Of a stretch of DNA of 64,000 nt, positions 55,248-64,000 are shown piece by piece. Source of the stretch: Paramesorhizobium salinisoli (GTDB lineage Bacteria; Pseudomonadota; Alphaproteobacteria; Rhizobiales; Rhizobiaceae); NCBI RefSeq assembly GCF_003335045.1, contig NZ_QOZG01000005.1, positions 248,001 through 312,000 on the forward strand, written 5' to 3'. Both the position numbers and the translations under genes were made by a program. Each line of letters starts with the position of its first letter. The first letter of the stretch is position 1. The notes below the pieces were generated by a model. The model was not told the DNA's origin. It worked only from the letters and a program-made list of their open reading frames with translations, and did not search any database.

Positions 55248-55531
55248 TTGCTCCTATCGACTGCCTGAAAAGACGGAGCGATCGGGCGGCGTTATAGCCG
55301 CTCGCGAGAGCTTGCGCAATGGAGGTCTTCGGCAGTTTGCAGCCTGACGCCGGTGTTTCCACAGGCGGCGGCGCGGTTGTGGTCCGGGAGCGGCTGGGGG
55401 CTGCAAATTCATGGCTTTGGACACGTTCGGAGATCCGGTTTCCGCGAAAGCGGGTTAATCTTTTGCCGGACTTGCTCCGATCGCGCGGCCGGTGATACTG
55501 ACATGCATCCCGTGCCCGGAGAGCCTGGCCC

Positions 55532-56575
55532 ATGTCTTTCATGAACATATCTTTTCTGAACATGCCGTTTTCCATCATTTCCTTTCTGATCAGCGCATTT
55601 CTGGCGAGTGCCGCAGCCGCGACCCTGCTTCTGGCTGTTCTGGCGAGAGTGCTGCCATCGGGCTTTCTGGCAGCCGCGCTCAATGAGCGCTCCAACCATA
55701 CGGCTCAGGCGCGGCAGATCGGCGGGCTGGCGGTCATACCGGCGGCGATTGCAGTGCTCGTCGCGCTTGGATCGGCAGCGGGCCTTGATGCGCGCCTTCT
55801 CCTCTGCCTGGCGGCTGCAACAGGGCTTCTCTGGCTGACGGGCTTCTTCGACGACAGGCACTCGCTTCCGGTGGCGGCCAGGCTTTGCGCGCAGATCCTT
55901 GCCGCCAGCCTTTGCGTCTATGGATTCGGCCCGGAGTTCCGCCTGCTTCCGGACCTTCTGCCGCAATGGCTGGAGGCAGCGCTGATGGTGTTTGTGCTTC
56001 TCTCCTTCATCAACATGACCAATTTCATGGATGGGCTCGACCTGATGACCGTGACCGGTATCGGCGTTCCGCTTCTGGCGGCAATGCTGCTTGCCGTGTT
56101 CGGGGTGGCCGGTCTGCAAAGCGGCGTGGTCGCGGCTGTCACAAGCGGCGCGCTGCTTGGCTTTGCCTTCTTCAACAGGCCCCCTGCGCGCATATTCCTC
56201 GGCGATTCGGGCAGCCTGCCGCTCGGTCTTCTCTCAGGCGCCGTGTTCCTGATGGTTGCGCGGGAGACGGCGCTGCTCGCGGGCCTGCTCTTGCCGCTTT
56301 ATTATCTCATGGATACCGGCACGACGCTGGTGAAGCGGCTCATTTCCGGCGAGAATGTTCTCGCCGCCCATTCGAAACATGCCTACCAGATTGCCCGGCG
56401 CGCCGGCTGGCCTGTCCTGCGCGTCATCGGTCATGTCGCGATGCTCAATATTGTGCTGGGAATATGCTCGGCCGGCGTGGCTGGCACGGCCAGCTTCGCG
56501 GAAGCGGCGATCTTTACCGTCACAGGATTCGCCGTAACGATCGCGCTTCTGCTGCGCTTTCGCGGAATTCTCTAA
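55532..56575 (+). CDS. wbkF: Undecaprenyl-phosphate sugar-1-phosphate transferase (WbkF/WecA type)
   Basis: A 347-residue polytopic enzyme of the MraY/WecA family with about ten transmembrane helices. Cytoplasmic-loop motifs are LTGFFDDRHSLP, NFMDGLDLM and FLGDSGSLPLG, with a late HSKHAYQ. These enzymes start O-polysaccharide synthesis by moving a sugar-1-phosphate to undecaprenyl phosphate. In Brucella the homologous wbkF is adjacent to wbkD and primes the O-chain. The start at 55532 has GGAGAG 7 bases upstream; several later Met codons are possible. The stop is 8 bases from that of the convergent wbkD-like gene. Confidence 0.87.
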   Translation: MSFMNISFLNMPFSIISFLISAFLASAAAATLLLAVLARVLPSGFLAAALNERSNHTAQARQIGGLAVIPAAIAVLVALGSAAGLDARLLLCLAAATGLLWLTGFFDDRHSLPVAARLCAQILAASLCVYGFGPEFRLLPDLLPQWLEAALMVFVLLSFINMTNFMDGLDLMTVTGIGVPLLAAMLLAVFGVAGLQSGVVAAVTSGALLGFAFFNRPPARIFLGDSGSLPLGLLSGAVFLMVARETALLAGLLLPLYYLMDTGTTLVKRLISGENVLAAHSKHAYQIARRAGWPVLRVIGHVAMLNIVLGICSAGVAGTASFAEAAIFTVTGFAVTIALLLRFRGIL

Positions 56576-56583
56576 GCTTTTCT

Positions 56584-58509
56584 TCAGGCCGACAGCCTGT
56601 GCGGCTCGCTTGCCGCCGCGTTGATCAGGCCGAAGAGAATGCGCCGCGTGCGCTCCTCATCACGCGCCTTGACGGCGGCGCGCAATCTTTCGATCTCCGC
56701 CGGCAGATCGGGAACGATGATACCGCTGTGCCGCGCCCTCATGATCTTCGGGTGCCGGGTGACTTCCGCACTCGATGGATCGTAGAAGAGTTCCTCGAAC
56801 AATTTTTCTCCATCGCGGATGCCCACGACTTCGATTGCGATATCACCCTCAGGATTATCCTCGCTGCGCACCGTCAGTCCGGCAAGCAGAATCATGTTTT
56901 CGGCAAGATCGCGGATTTTCACCGGCTCGCCCATTTCAAGAAGCACGGTATCGCCGGTTTCCGATACAGCTCCCGACTGGATGATCAATTCCGATGCCTC
57001 CCTGATCGACATAAAATAGCGTGTCATGTCTTCGTGGGTCAGCGTAATCGGACCACCCCGGGCAATCTGCTCCTGAAACAGCGGTACGACCGAGCCGTTC
57101 GAGCCAAGAACATTGCCGAACCGCACCGAGGAGAAGAACTGCTTTTGGCCGCTCGCCGACGCCTTCCTGCTATAGTGAAGGAGGATGAACTCGGCCCAAC
57201 GTTTGGTCGCGCCCATGACATTCGTCGGCCGGACCGCCTTGTCCGACGAGATCAGGACCATGCGTTCGATACCGGTCGTCAGGACGGCTGCAGCAACGGC
57301 CGCAGTGCCGAACACATTGTTGCGAATGCCTTCGAAGGGGTTGGCCTCGACCAGGGGCACGTGTTTGTAGGCAGCGCAGTGATAGACGGTATCGACGCCA
57401 TTTTCCGCGATGGTGCGCTCGACAAGTTCCTGGTCGAGAACCGAGCCCAGAACCGGGACGATTTGGCAACGCGATTCCTCGCGAAGCTTGCGGTCTATCT
57501 GATAGAGCGCGAATTCGCTCATCTCGAACAGGACGATCCTGGCGGGAGACCAATGGGCGATCGTGCGGCAAAGCTGGCTGCCGATCGACCCGCCGGCACC
57601 GGTCACCATGATCACCCTGCCCTCCACCATGCTGCGCAGAAGCGAAGCATCGGGCGGGACGGGCGAACGGCCGAGCAGATCGTCAATCTCGATATTGCGC
57701 AGCGCGCTGACCAGATATTTGCCAAGCGTCAGATCGGCGATCGCCGGCAGGATGCGCGTATTGACCGGCAGCTTGCTGAGCTGTGCGATGAGCGTGCGGC
57801 GCTGTGCGCTGTCGAGCGTCGGATCGGAGATGACGACTTCGGTGACGCCGTGGTTTTCGATGAGGTTCTGGATCTGCTCGGGCGGATATACGCGCAAGCC
57901 GGCGATATCCATGCCGTAGAACGCGGGATCGTTGTCGATGAAGCCAAGCACGAATGTGTCGCTGTGGCTGCGCAGGGCCGTCGCCAGTTGGCGGCCAGCT
58001 TCGCCTGCGCCGACAATGAGGGCGGAATGGCTGTAGGTCTTGCCGCTTTGAGCGAACTTCAGCAGCCATTTCGCGCCGAATCTGCTCGATGCAATCAGGA
58101 TCGTGCTCAACAGCCAATAGAGCAGCGGCACCGAACGCGGCACCCCCTCTCCCCCCGACATTTCGGTCAGAAAGACAAGCGTGACCCAGAACAGCGAACC
58201 AATTGCCGTCGCCTGGACGATCGGCCAGATCGCCCGCTCCGGCAGGTAGCGGATGATGGCCCTATAGAGCCCGAATCGCAGGAAAACGGGTATTGCAAGG
58301 AAAGGCGCCGTCAGCATCAAAAGGCACTGGTTCCAATTCGGCGTAAAAAGGAAGCCGAGCCGCAAGACATAAGCCAGGTAGACGCTCAGGAGCAGGACGA
58401 GGAAATCGGCGGAAACCAGAATCACCTGCTTGGAAAACCGCGGAAGAAGCGAGATTTTTCCACAAATACGATCAAATTTCATGTTCGCCGCAGGTTCCGT
58501 TTTCCGCAC
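56584..58509 (-). CDS. wbkD: Nucleotide-sugar 4,6-dehydratase/epimerase, membrane-bound (WbkD/CapD type)
   Basis: A 641-residue protein. The N-terminal part (about 25-170) has four transmembrane helices, followed by a CoA-binding-like Rossmann domain (ALIVGAGEAGRQLA). The C-terminal SDR domain has the NAD motif VTGAGGSIGSQL, the active-site region LISSDKAVRPTNVMGATKRWAE and VRFGNVLGSNGSV. The SDK in place of a YxxxK-only site is typical of the FlaA1/CapD dehydratase group. It is expected to convert UDP-GlcNAc to a 4-keto-6-deoxy sugar used as primer with wbkF. The GTG at 58509 or ATG at 58482 is the start. Confidence 0.9.
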   Translation of the reverse strand: MRKTEPAANMKFDRICGKISLLPRFSKQVILVSADFLVLLLSVYLAYVLRLGFLFTPNWNQCLLMLTAPFLAIPVFLRFGLYRAIIRYLPERAIWPIVQATAIGSLFWVTLVFLTEMSGGEGVPRSVPLLYWLLSTILIASSRFGAKWLLKFAQSGKTYSHSALIVGAGEAGRQLATALRSHSDTFVLGFIDNDPAFYGMDIAGLRVYPPEQIQNLIENHGVTEVVISDPTLDSAQRRTLIAQLSKLPVNTRILPAIADLTLGKYLVSALRNIEIDDLLGRSPVPPDASLLRSMVEGRVIMVTGAGGSIGSQLCRTIAHWSPARIVLFEMSEFALYQIDRKLREESRCQIVPVLGSVLDQELVERTIAENGVDTVYHCAAYKHVPLVEANPFEGIRNNVFGTAAVAAAVLTTGIERMVLISSDKAVRPTNVMGATKRWAEFILLHYSRKASASGQKQFFSSVRFGNVLGSNGSVVPLFQEQIARGGPITLTHEDMTRYFMSIREASELIIQSGAVSETGDTVLLEMGEPVKIRDLAENMILLAGLTVRSEDNPEGDIAIEVVGIRDGEKLFEELFYDPSSAEVTRHPKIMRARHSGIIVPDLPAEIERLRAAVKARDEERTRRILFGLINAAASEPHRLSA

Positions 58510-58595
58510 GCTTCACCATATTTTCCATAGCGGACATCAAGGGGCCGGTACAAATCCGGATGTCTCGCCGAAATCGCTGTTATCAGCATGCCTTT

Positions 58596-58693
58596 ATAAT
58601 GGATAAAACGGACATTTGTAACAATCATCAACCGAATCACACTTTTGCGTGTACCTGTGGCTCAACAGCAATTGCTATCCGTTTATCCATTAT
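58596..58693. repeat. Inverted repeat upstream of the wbkD-like gene
   Basis: ATAATGGATAAAACGG at 58596-58611 and CCGTTTATCCATTAT at 58679-58693 are inverted copies, with one extra A in the first, 67 bases apart. The stretch 58510-58771 (262 bases) contains no gene that I can support. Confidence 0.75.
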
Positions 58694-58771
58694 GGGGCTG
58701 CCGGACGCTCATCCAGGCCGTGGCGGCGCCCGACGATTTTGATCGGTCCGTTTGATGAATGATGCCGCGGA

Positions 58772-59875
58772 TCAGGCCGTGAGCGGCGCCATATAGACCA
58801 CCGTGAGAGCGAACCGGTCAACCATGGCAGTGGATGCAGCGGCGCTGTTGCCGCCCCATAGCTGGACGTAGTCGCCGGCATTGAGGGGAAGGCAGATCGC
58901 TGCGGAGAAGAACTTGTTTCCCGCCATCTGTGTAACATCCCCCGTTATTGCCGAACCGGCAGCCGCGGCTATACCGTTTACCGCAAGACGCATCGACGTG
59001 TCGCCGCCGGCCGCGACAGTGATGCCGCCGGTATAGCTGATCAGGTACAAGCCCGAAGCCGGCACCGACACCCGGTTCGTGGCGGCGTCGAACATGTTCA
59101 TCGGATTGGCGATGGCCGTGTTCAACTGGATGACGTTAGCGGCCCCTGCCGGAAGGTTCTGGTTGAAATTGAGGCCGGCCACCGCCCTGGGCAGATTGTT
59201 CTGGGAAACCAGGCCGCTGGCGCTGTCGATCGTGAGGCCGGTGAAGAAGCTCGATCCGTTGGGGGAAACCTTCACCGTGAAATTGTTATCCCCGAGGATG
59301 CCGAAGAGCGCCCGCGTCGACCAGTTCGTCTGGAAGACGAAGCCTGCATCATTGATGGGCGCCGCCTTGTTGAGCGTCGCGCGTATATTGCCGGTCCCCG
59401 GTGTCACGTCATCATGGCTCAAAAGGATGGCGTCCGATTTGAGCGCAAGACGGTTCGTATCGTCAGCGGCCGTGTTGATGCCGATCTTACGGATCGTGCC
59501 GTCCGCCAGTTGCTCTATCGTGACGCCTTCGCCATCTCCGCCGGCAATCGACCAGTCGGAGCCGGTCCATGCCACAAGAACGTCCTCGTCGGCCACCCAG
59601 GCAAGCCAGCCTTCTTCAGGCGTGAAGAACAGCCACGCGCCGTCTGCGAGGCTGGCGACTGCGCCATCCTTGCCAGCCCAGACGCCGGTTGCGCCAGAGG
59701 GGACGATATATCGGTCGCCCTCGACGAGACCCGCCGGAGGCTCCGTCAAATCGCGGTCGATGACGGAGAGCTGCACGAGCGCATCGAGGATCTGCAGCGC
59801 CTCATTATGGGTGACATGCTTCTGCGCCTGGCTCGGCAGGATATAGGGCAGTTTCAGGTTGGCGGTGTTTTCCAA
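58772..59875 (-). CDS. DUF2793 protein with C1q-like C-terminal domain
   Basis: A 367-residue protein. The N-terminal 110 residues match DUF2793 (NLKLPYILPSQAQKHVTHNEALQILDALVQ), found on prophage tail proteins and in gene-transfer-agent-like clusters. A middle beta-rich part follows, and the final 130 residues resemble a C1q/TNF-like trimer domain (VPASGLYLISYTGGITV, CLPLNAGDYVQLWGG). The start is probably the TTG at 59875, giving ENTANLKLPYIL with AAGGAT upstream; an ATG at 59992 would add an unrelated leader. No other phage genes are nearby, so it is orphaned here. It may be a surface-binding fibre; this is inference. Confidence 0.8.
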   Translation of the reverse strand: MENTANLKLPYILPSQAQKHVTHNEALQILDALVQLSVIDRDLTEPPAGLVEGDRYIVPSGATGVWAGKDGAVASLADGAWLFFTPEEGWLAWVADEDVLVAWTGSDWSIAGGDGEGVTIEQLADGTIRKIGINTAADDTNRLALKSDAILLSHDDVTPGTGNIRATLNKAAPINDAGFVFQTNWSTRALFGILGDNNFTVKVSPNGSSFFTGLTIDSASGLVSQNNLPRAVAGLNFNQNLPAGAANVIQLNTAIANPMNMFDAATNRVSVPASGLYLISYTGGITVAAGGDTSMRLAVNGIAAAAGSAITGDVTQMAGNKFFSAAICLPLNAGDYVQLWGGNSAAASTAMVDRFALTVVYMAPLTA

Positions 59876-59961
59876 GGGGCGAATCCTTTTGTTCGTTTCC
59901 GCCCAAAATTCTATGAGAACACGCAAACTGTTGGATAAGTCCTTGTTTGCGCGATATTGCT

Positions 59962-60318
59962 TCAGCTCCCCCTGTAGGTAGAGTACGACCACGGGCTTAC
60001 CAGCAGCGGCACATGATAATTGCTGTCGGCATTCGCGATGGCGAAGCGGATCGGGATGAGATCGAGGAATGGCGGATCGGAGAGTTCGGAGCTCTGGCCG
60101 GAGAAATATTCGGCGCAGTGGAATTGCAGCTCGTATCGTCCGGCCTGCAACTCCCCATCAGCCAAAAGCGGCTCGTCCGTGCGGCCATCCAGATTGGTCA
60201 CGGCGCGCTTGACGAGCTCCGTCTTGCCGTTGTCGTGGACGCGGTAAAGCTCCAGACGCATTGCCGCCGCGGGGCGGCCATGGGCCGTGTCCAGTACATG
60301 TGTGGAAAGCTTTCCCAT
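59962..60318 (-). CDS. uraH: 5-hydroxyisourate hydrolase
   Basis: A 118-residue transthyretin-related protein that hydrolyses 5-hydroxyisourate, the product of urate oxidation, to OHCU. The N-terminal [15 protein letters not shown] (His7) and the C-terminal SYSTYRGS are the diagnostic motifs of the enzyme, as opposed to transthyretin. FHCAEYF and [10 protein letters not shown] carry other conserved residues. It is the last gene of the xdhA-xdhB-uraD-uraH unit, 17 bases after uraD. The length is normal for the family. Confidence 0.95.
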   Translation of the reverse strand: MGKLSTHVLDTAHGRPAAAMRLELYRVHDNGKTELVKRAVTNLDGRTDEPLLADGELQAGRYELQFHCAEYFSGQSSELSDPPFLDLIPIRFAIANADSNYHVPLLVSPWSYSTYRGS

Positions 60319-60335
60319 CCTTTACCCCTATGTGC

Positions 60336-60854
60336 CTACGAGATCAGATCATCAAGGCGCAGGCGCGCTATTCTGGCGATCTGGCGCACCGCCTCGTCGA
60401 TCTCGGCTTCGACAGAGTTATCGAGCCGGGCGCGAAAGGATGCAAGTATGGAATGCGCATCGTGGGTGCGGCCATCGAAGCCGCGCACGGCGAGCACGAA
60501 GGGAAAGCCGAAGCGGGCCTTGTAGGCGTCGTTCAGCCGGTGGAATTCCTCGAACTCGGCATCGGACAGGCGGTCCAGTCCCGCGCCCTTCTGCTCGCGG
60601 GTGGATTCCTCGGTAAGCGTTCCGGCCCTTGCAGCCTTTCCCGCGAGATCGGGATGCGCGCGGATCAGGGCAAGCTGCCGGTCGCGCCCTGCCGTGGCGA
60701 CGGCTTCCGCCATCGCTTCATGCAGTGCGCCGACGCTTTCGAAAGGCCGTTCGTCCGCGACCGCCTCTGCCACCCAGGGTGAATGCTCGAAGATGCCGCC
60801 CAGTGCTGCGACAAAGACCTCCCTCGACGCTTCGTTCAGTTCGTCGAGCGTCAC
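60336..60854 (-). CDS. uraD: OHCU decarboxylase
   Basis: A 172-residue decarboxylase that turns 2-oxo-4-hydroxy-4-carboxy-5-ureidoimidazoline into (S)-allantoin. The active-site stretches IRAHPDLAGKAA, STREQKGAGLDRL and FGFPFVLAVRG are present. The start is GTG at 60854, overlapping the xdhB stop by 4 bases (GTGA). With uraH it makes the two steps after urate oxidation. The enzyme that oxidises urate to 5-hydroxyisourate is not in this window. Confidence 0.94.
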   Translation of the reverse strand: MTLDELNEASREVFVAALGGIFEHSPWVAEAVADERPFESVGALHEAMAEAVATAGRDRQLALIRAHPDLAGKAARAGTLTEESTREQKGAGLDRLSDAEFEEFHRLNDAYKARFGFPFVLAVRGFDGRTHDAHSILASFRARLDNSVEAEIDEAVRQIARIARLRLDDLIS

Positions 60855-63193
60855 GATGCAGCCTCCGCAGGGGCTTCAAGCCTGGTGATGGCGCGCAGCA
60901 CGTTTTCCGGCGTTGCGGGCGCATCGAGTTCGGGCGCGACGCCCTTGCCGGCGATGGATGCGATAGCATCGCGGATCGCAAGCCACACCGATATGCCCAG
61001 CATCAGCGGCGGTTCGCCGATGGCCTTGGAGCGGAAGATGGTTTCCTCGCGGTTCGGCGCATTGTCGAGAATGCGCACGTTGAATTGCGGCGGGACATCG
61101 CGCGAGCCGGGTATCTTGTAGGTCGAAGGGCCGACCGTCCTGAGCCTGCCCTTCCCGTCCCACCAGAGCTCCTCGCAGGTAAGCCAGCCCATGCCCTGCA
61201 CGAAAGCGCCCTCGATCTGGCCGAGGTCGATGGCCGGATTGAGCGGCGAGCCCACATCCTGCAAGATGTCGGCGCGCAGGCAGCGCGTCTCGCCGGTCAG
61301 CGTATCGACCGCGACCTCGGCCACCGCCGCCCCGTAGGTGAAATAGAAGAAGGGCCGGCCCTTCATCGCCTTGCCGTCCCAATGGATCTTCGGCGTGGCG
61401 TAGTGCGCGGCCTCGGAAAGCTGTACCCGCTTCGCCCAGGCCATCTTCGCGAGCTCACCGAAGGAAATGGATTCGTTTCCGGCATGGACGCGGCCCTCGC
61501 GGAAGACAATCTCCTCTTGCGTGACGCCGAAATGTTCGGCGGCCACGTCCGTCATCCGCGTCCTGATGGCGGTTGCCGCCTTGAAGGCGGCCATGCCGTT
61601 CAGGTCCGATCCGGTCGATGCGGCGGTGGCGCTGGTGTTCGGCACCTTGCCGGTCGCGGTGGAGGATATCTTGACCATGTCGAGATCGACCTGGAAAACC
61701 TCGGCCACCACCTGCGCCACCTTGACGAACAGGCCCTGCCCCATCTCGGTACCGCCATGGTTGAGGAAGATTGAGCCGTCGAGATAGACATGGACCAGCG
61801 CGCCGGCCTGATTGAGCGAGGTGAGATTGAAGGAAATGCCGAACTTCACCGGCATCATCGCCAGCCCGCGCCGGATGATTGGCGAGGCGGCGTTGTATTC
61901 GTCGATCTCCCGGCGGCGCTCCTGCCAGAAGGCGGAGGCGAGCACGGCATCGGTCACCTCGATGAGCCTGTTGTCCTCGACCTTCTGACCATAGGGCGTC
62001 ATGTCGCCCGTCTCGTCGCCATAATAGTTGATGCGGCGCACGTCATTGGGATCGTGGCCAAGCTCGCGGGCAACGGTGTCGATGATGGCCTCGATGGTGA
62101 GTATCCCCTGCGGCCCGCCGAAGCCCCGGAATGCGGTGTTGGAAACCGTGTTGGTCTTGCAGGCATGGCCGACGAAATGGGCATTGGCGATGAAATAGGA
62201 ATTGTCAGTGTGGGTCAACGTGCGGGTGATGACCGCGCCGGTCAGATCCGGCAAATTTCCCGCCCGCGCCAGATATTCCACCTCGAGCCCCAGAATGCGG
62301 CCTCGGTTGTCCGTGCCCGCTTTCCAGATCGCGACGTAATCATGGCGCTTGCCGGTGCCCGCCATGTCGTCGCGACGCTTCAGCCGCAGCTTGCAGGGGC
62401 GGCCCGTCTTGGCGGCGACCAGCGCCGCCGCACCGGCGATGATCGTCGATTGGCTCTCCTTGCCGCCGAAGCCGCCGCCCATGCGCCGTACCTGGCATTC
62501 CACGGCATTGGCGTGAAGGCCTAAGAGATGCGCCACATGATGCTGCACCTCGGTCGGGTGCTGGGTGGAGGAATGGACCAGCATGTCGCCGCCCTCGCCC
62601 GGAATGGCATAGGCGATATGGGTTTCCAGATAGAAATGGTCCTGGCCGCCCATGCGAAGCTTGCCGGAGAAGACATGGGGAGCCGCGGCGATTGCGCCCG
62701 CCGCATCGCCCTCGCTGACGGTCTGCGGCGGCAGGACATAGCTCTTCGCGGCATGCGCCGCCTCGACATCGACGACCGCAGGCAATTCCTCGATATCGAG
62801 CTTGACCAGCCGCGCGGCGCGATAGGCGGCCTCGAAACTGTCGGCGGCGACTACGGCGATCACCCTTCCTTCATGATCGAGCAGTTCCTCGGCGAAAAGC
62901 GGTTCGCCCGGAAAGACGGGACCAACATCGTTTATCCCCGGCACGTCCGCTGCCGACCAGACACCGGCAACGCCCGTGACTGCCAGCGCGGCGCTCGCGT
63001 CGAAGCCTCTGAGCCTGCCATGGGCCACGGGCGAAAGAACGAAGGCGGCGTGCAGCGTACCCGGTAGTTCCGGCATGTCGTCGATATAGGTCGCCTCGCC
63101 CGCGACATGGCGCGCGGCGGAATCATGCGCGATGCCGCGCCCGACGATGCTGCGCTGGACGGTCTTGGCCTGATGCGGATTTTCGATGTTCAT
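60851..63193 (-). CDS. xdhB: Xanthine dehydrogenase, molybdopterin-binding subunit
   Basis: A 780-residue large subunit of the molybdenum hydroxylase that oxidises hypoxanthine and xanthine to urate. Motifs include GGFGGKESQ, AFRGFGGPQG, EMGQGLFVKVAQV and GEPPLMLG, the last containing the catalytic Glu. The start at 63193 overlaps the xdhA stop as ATGA; a longer frame upstream lies inside xdhA. The protein is full length and intact. It pairs with XdhA, which carries the FeS clusters and FAD. Confidence 0.96.
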   Translation of the reverse strand: MNIENPHQAKTVQRSIVGRGIAHDSAARHVAGEATYIDDMPELPGTLHAAFVLSPVAHGRLRGFDASAALAVTGVAGVWSAADVPGINDVGPVFPGEPLFAEELLDHEGRVIAVVAADSFEAAYRAARLVKLDIEELPAVVDVEAAHAAKSYVLPPQTVSEGDAAGAIAAAPHVFSGKLRMGGQDHFYLETHIAYAIPGEGGDMLVHSSTQHPTEVQHHVAHLLGLHANAVECQVRRMGGGFGGKESQSTIIAGAAALVAAKTGRPCKLRLKRRDDMAGTGKRHDYVAIWKAGTDNRGRILGLEVEYLARAGNLPDLTGAVITRTLTHTDNSYFIANAHFVGHACKTNTVSNTAFRGFGGPQGILTIEAIIDTVARELGHDPNDVRRINYYGDETGDMTPYGQKVEDNRLIEVTDAVLASAFWQERRREIDEYNAASPIIRRGLAMMPVKFGISFNLTSLNQAGALVHVYLDGSIFLNHGGTEMGQGLFVKVAQVVAEVFQVDLDMVKISSTATGKVPNTSATAASTGSDLNGMAAFKAATAIRTRMTDVAAEHFGVTQEEIVFREGRVHAGNESISFGELAKMAWAKRVQLSEAAHYATPKIHWDGKAMKGRPFFYFTYGAAVAEVAVDTLTGETRCLRADILQDVGSPLNPAIDLGQIEGAFVQGMGWLTCEELWWDGKGRLRTVGPSTYKIPGSRDVPPQFNVRILDNAPNREETIFRSKAIGEPPLMLGISVWLAIRDAIASIAGKGVAPELDAPATPENVLRAITRLEAPAEAAS

Positions 63194-64000
63194 AGCGCCA
63201 TCACCTCCACCGTCTCGCCCGAAAGATCGCGGCGGAACCGCTCGGCAAGGTTGGCGGCGACCGTCAGCCGGTATTGCGCGCTGCCACGCCAATCGCTCAA
63301 GGGGGACAAGGCATTGCGAATGGCTGCGGCGCAGGCGCGCGCCGCGTCTTCATCCAGTGACTTTCCCACAAGTGCCGTCTCGGCCTCCGGCACGCGCTTC
63401 GGAATGGCTGCCATGCCGCCAAATGCGATGCGGGCGGATCTGACGATCCCGCCTTCCCGCACGATGGAAAATGCGCCGCAGACGGTCGAGATGTCCTGGT
63501 CGTAGCGCTTGGAAATCTTGTAGACGCGGAACTCCTGCCCCACCGCCGGTTTGGGGATGCGGATCGAGGCAATAACCTCATCCGGCTTCATCTCCGTCTT
63601 GCGGTAGTCGAGGAAGAAATCCTCAAGCGGCATTGTCCGCCTGTCGCCGGATGAAGCAAGCTCAATCTCCACGCCAAGCGCGATCAGCGCCGGCGGGCCG
63701 TCGCCTATCGGGCTTGCCGTGCCGATATTACCGCCAATCGTACCCATGGAGCGGATCTGCGTCGAGCCGAAGCGGCGAATAAGCGTGGCAAACGAAGGAT
63801 AGAATGGCGCGACCCGCGCCAGCACTTCCTCCCATGTCACCGCAGCGCCGAAGCCCAGATGCGTCGGCGTTTCCTCAATGCTGCGCAGTTCGCGCACATG
63901 GGCGGTGGAGATGACTTCATTCCAATCGCCGTGGAAATCCGCAAGCGCGACCCCCAGATCGGTGCCCCCGGCAAGCAGTACGGCGCCCGGCCTGTCGCGG
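63190..64000 (-). CDS. xdhA: Xanthine dehydrogenase, FeS/FAD subunit, 5' end outside the window
   Basis: The C-terminal part of XdhA, about 270 residues. It includes the FAD-binding motif LLAGGTDLG near the window edge, GGNIGTASPIGDGPPALIAL and a CO dehydrogenase flavoprotein C-terminal domain with RYDQDISTV. The frame stays open beyond base 64000, where the 2Fe-2S domains should lie. An internal GTG at 63897 is not the start. Its stop overlaps the xdhB ATG, so the two subunits are made together. Confidence 0.93.
   Translation of the reverse strand, partial: RDRPGAVLLAGGTDLGVALADFHGDWNEVISTAHVRELRSIEETPTHLGFGAAVTWEEVLARVAPFYPSFATLIRRFGSTQIRSMGTIGGNIGTASPIGDGPPALIALGVEIELASSGDRRTMPLEDFFLDYRKTEMKPDEVIASIRIPKPAVGQEFRVYKISKRYDQDISTVCGAFSIVREGGIVRSARIAFGGMAAIPKRVPEAETALVGKSLDEDAARACAAAIRNALSPLSDWRGSAQYRLTVAANLAERFRRDLSGETVEVMAL

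Noticed and set aside
55885-58530. Long plus-strand frame over wbkF and wbkD
   Set aside because: It overlaps two recognised genes entirely and its translation is low-complexity Arg/Ala-rich sequence typical of shadow frames.

Overview
The window is a 64 kb, mostly GC-rich chromosomal segment of an alphaproteobacterium of the order Rhizobiales. The evidence is a choline-sulfate/betaine operon of the rhizobial type (betI, betC, betA, betB), a rhizobial-type L-asparaginase, a PAN-domain alpha-2-macroglobulin next to pbpC, palindromic intergenic repeats of the Rhizobiales mosaic type, and a wbkF/wbkD-like pair as in Brucella. Brucella/Ochrobactrum or a close relative is my best guess; this is inferred from gene content and not proven.

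Layout. (1) 0-16.4 kb is housekeeping: an oligopeptidase B cut by the window start, a c-type cytochrome pair, Fe superoxide dismutase, a haloacid dehalogenase, a lipoprotein L,D-transpeptidase, a HerA-like ATPase, an outer-membrane protein, both subunits of methylmalonyl-CoA mutase, CorA, an AbrB-Doc toxin-antitoxin pair, a GreA/GreB-like factor and an asparaginase. (2) 16.4-22.1 kb is the betI-C-A-B operon behind a palindromic operator. It converts choline-O-sulfate to choline to betaine aldehyde to glycine betaine. (3) 22.1-30.2 kb, on the minus strand, is the alpha-2-macroglobulin/pbpC pair. Three complete copies and one half copy of a long palindromic repeat lie between 16.5 and 24.6 kb. 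One copy sits in frame inside pbpC.

(4) 30.3-55.2 kb is a surface-polysaccharide island. A frameshifted transposase relic marks its left edge, and a decayed UDP-glucose dehydrogenase and a tRNA-Gln mark its right edge. Its core (34.4-48.6 kb, minus strand) makes GDP-D-mannose (manB, manC), then GDP-4-keto-6-deoxymannose (gmd), then GDP-D-rhamnose (rmd). It also has an ABC exporter (wzm, wzt with a C-terminal carbohydrate-binding domain), an FkbM methyltransferase with a coiled-coil tail, a 1209-residue protein with three glycosyltransferase domains, and two single-domain glycosyltransferases. Together these predict a D-rhamnose-containing O-polysaccharide polymerised in the cytoplasm and exported by the ABC route. 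Two four-gene modules flank the core on opposite strands. They have the same gene order: membrane GT2, SAM methyltransferase, flippase-like protein, large polytopic membrane protein. They look like two separate systems that decorate the polymer outside the inner membrane through polyprenyl-phosphate sugars. This doubled module is the most novel feature I see.

(5) 55.5-58.5 kb holds the wbkF-like initiating sugar-phosphate transferase and the convergent wbkD-like dehydratase, which probably make and attach the primer sugar. (6) 58.8-64 kb holds a lone phage-tail-like DUF2793 protein and then a purine-degradation operon (xdhA, xdhB, uraD, uraH) that runs off the right end.
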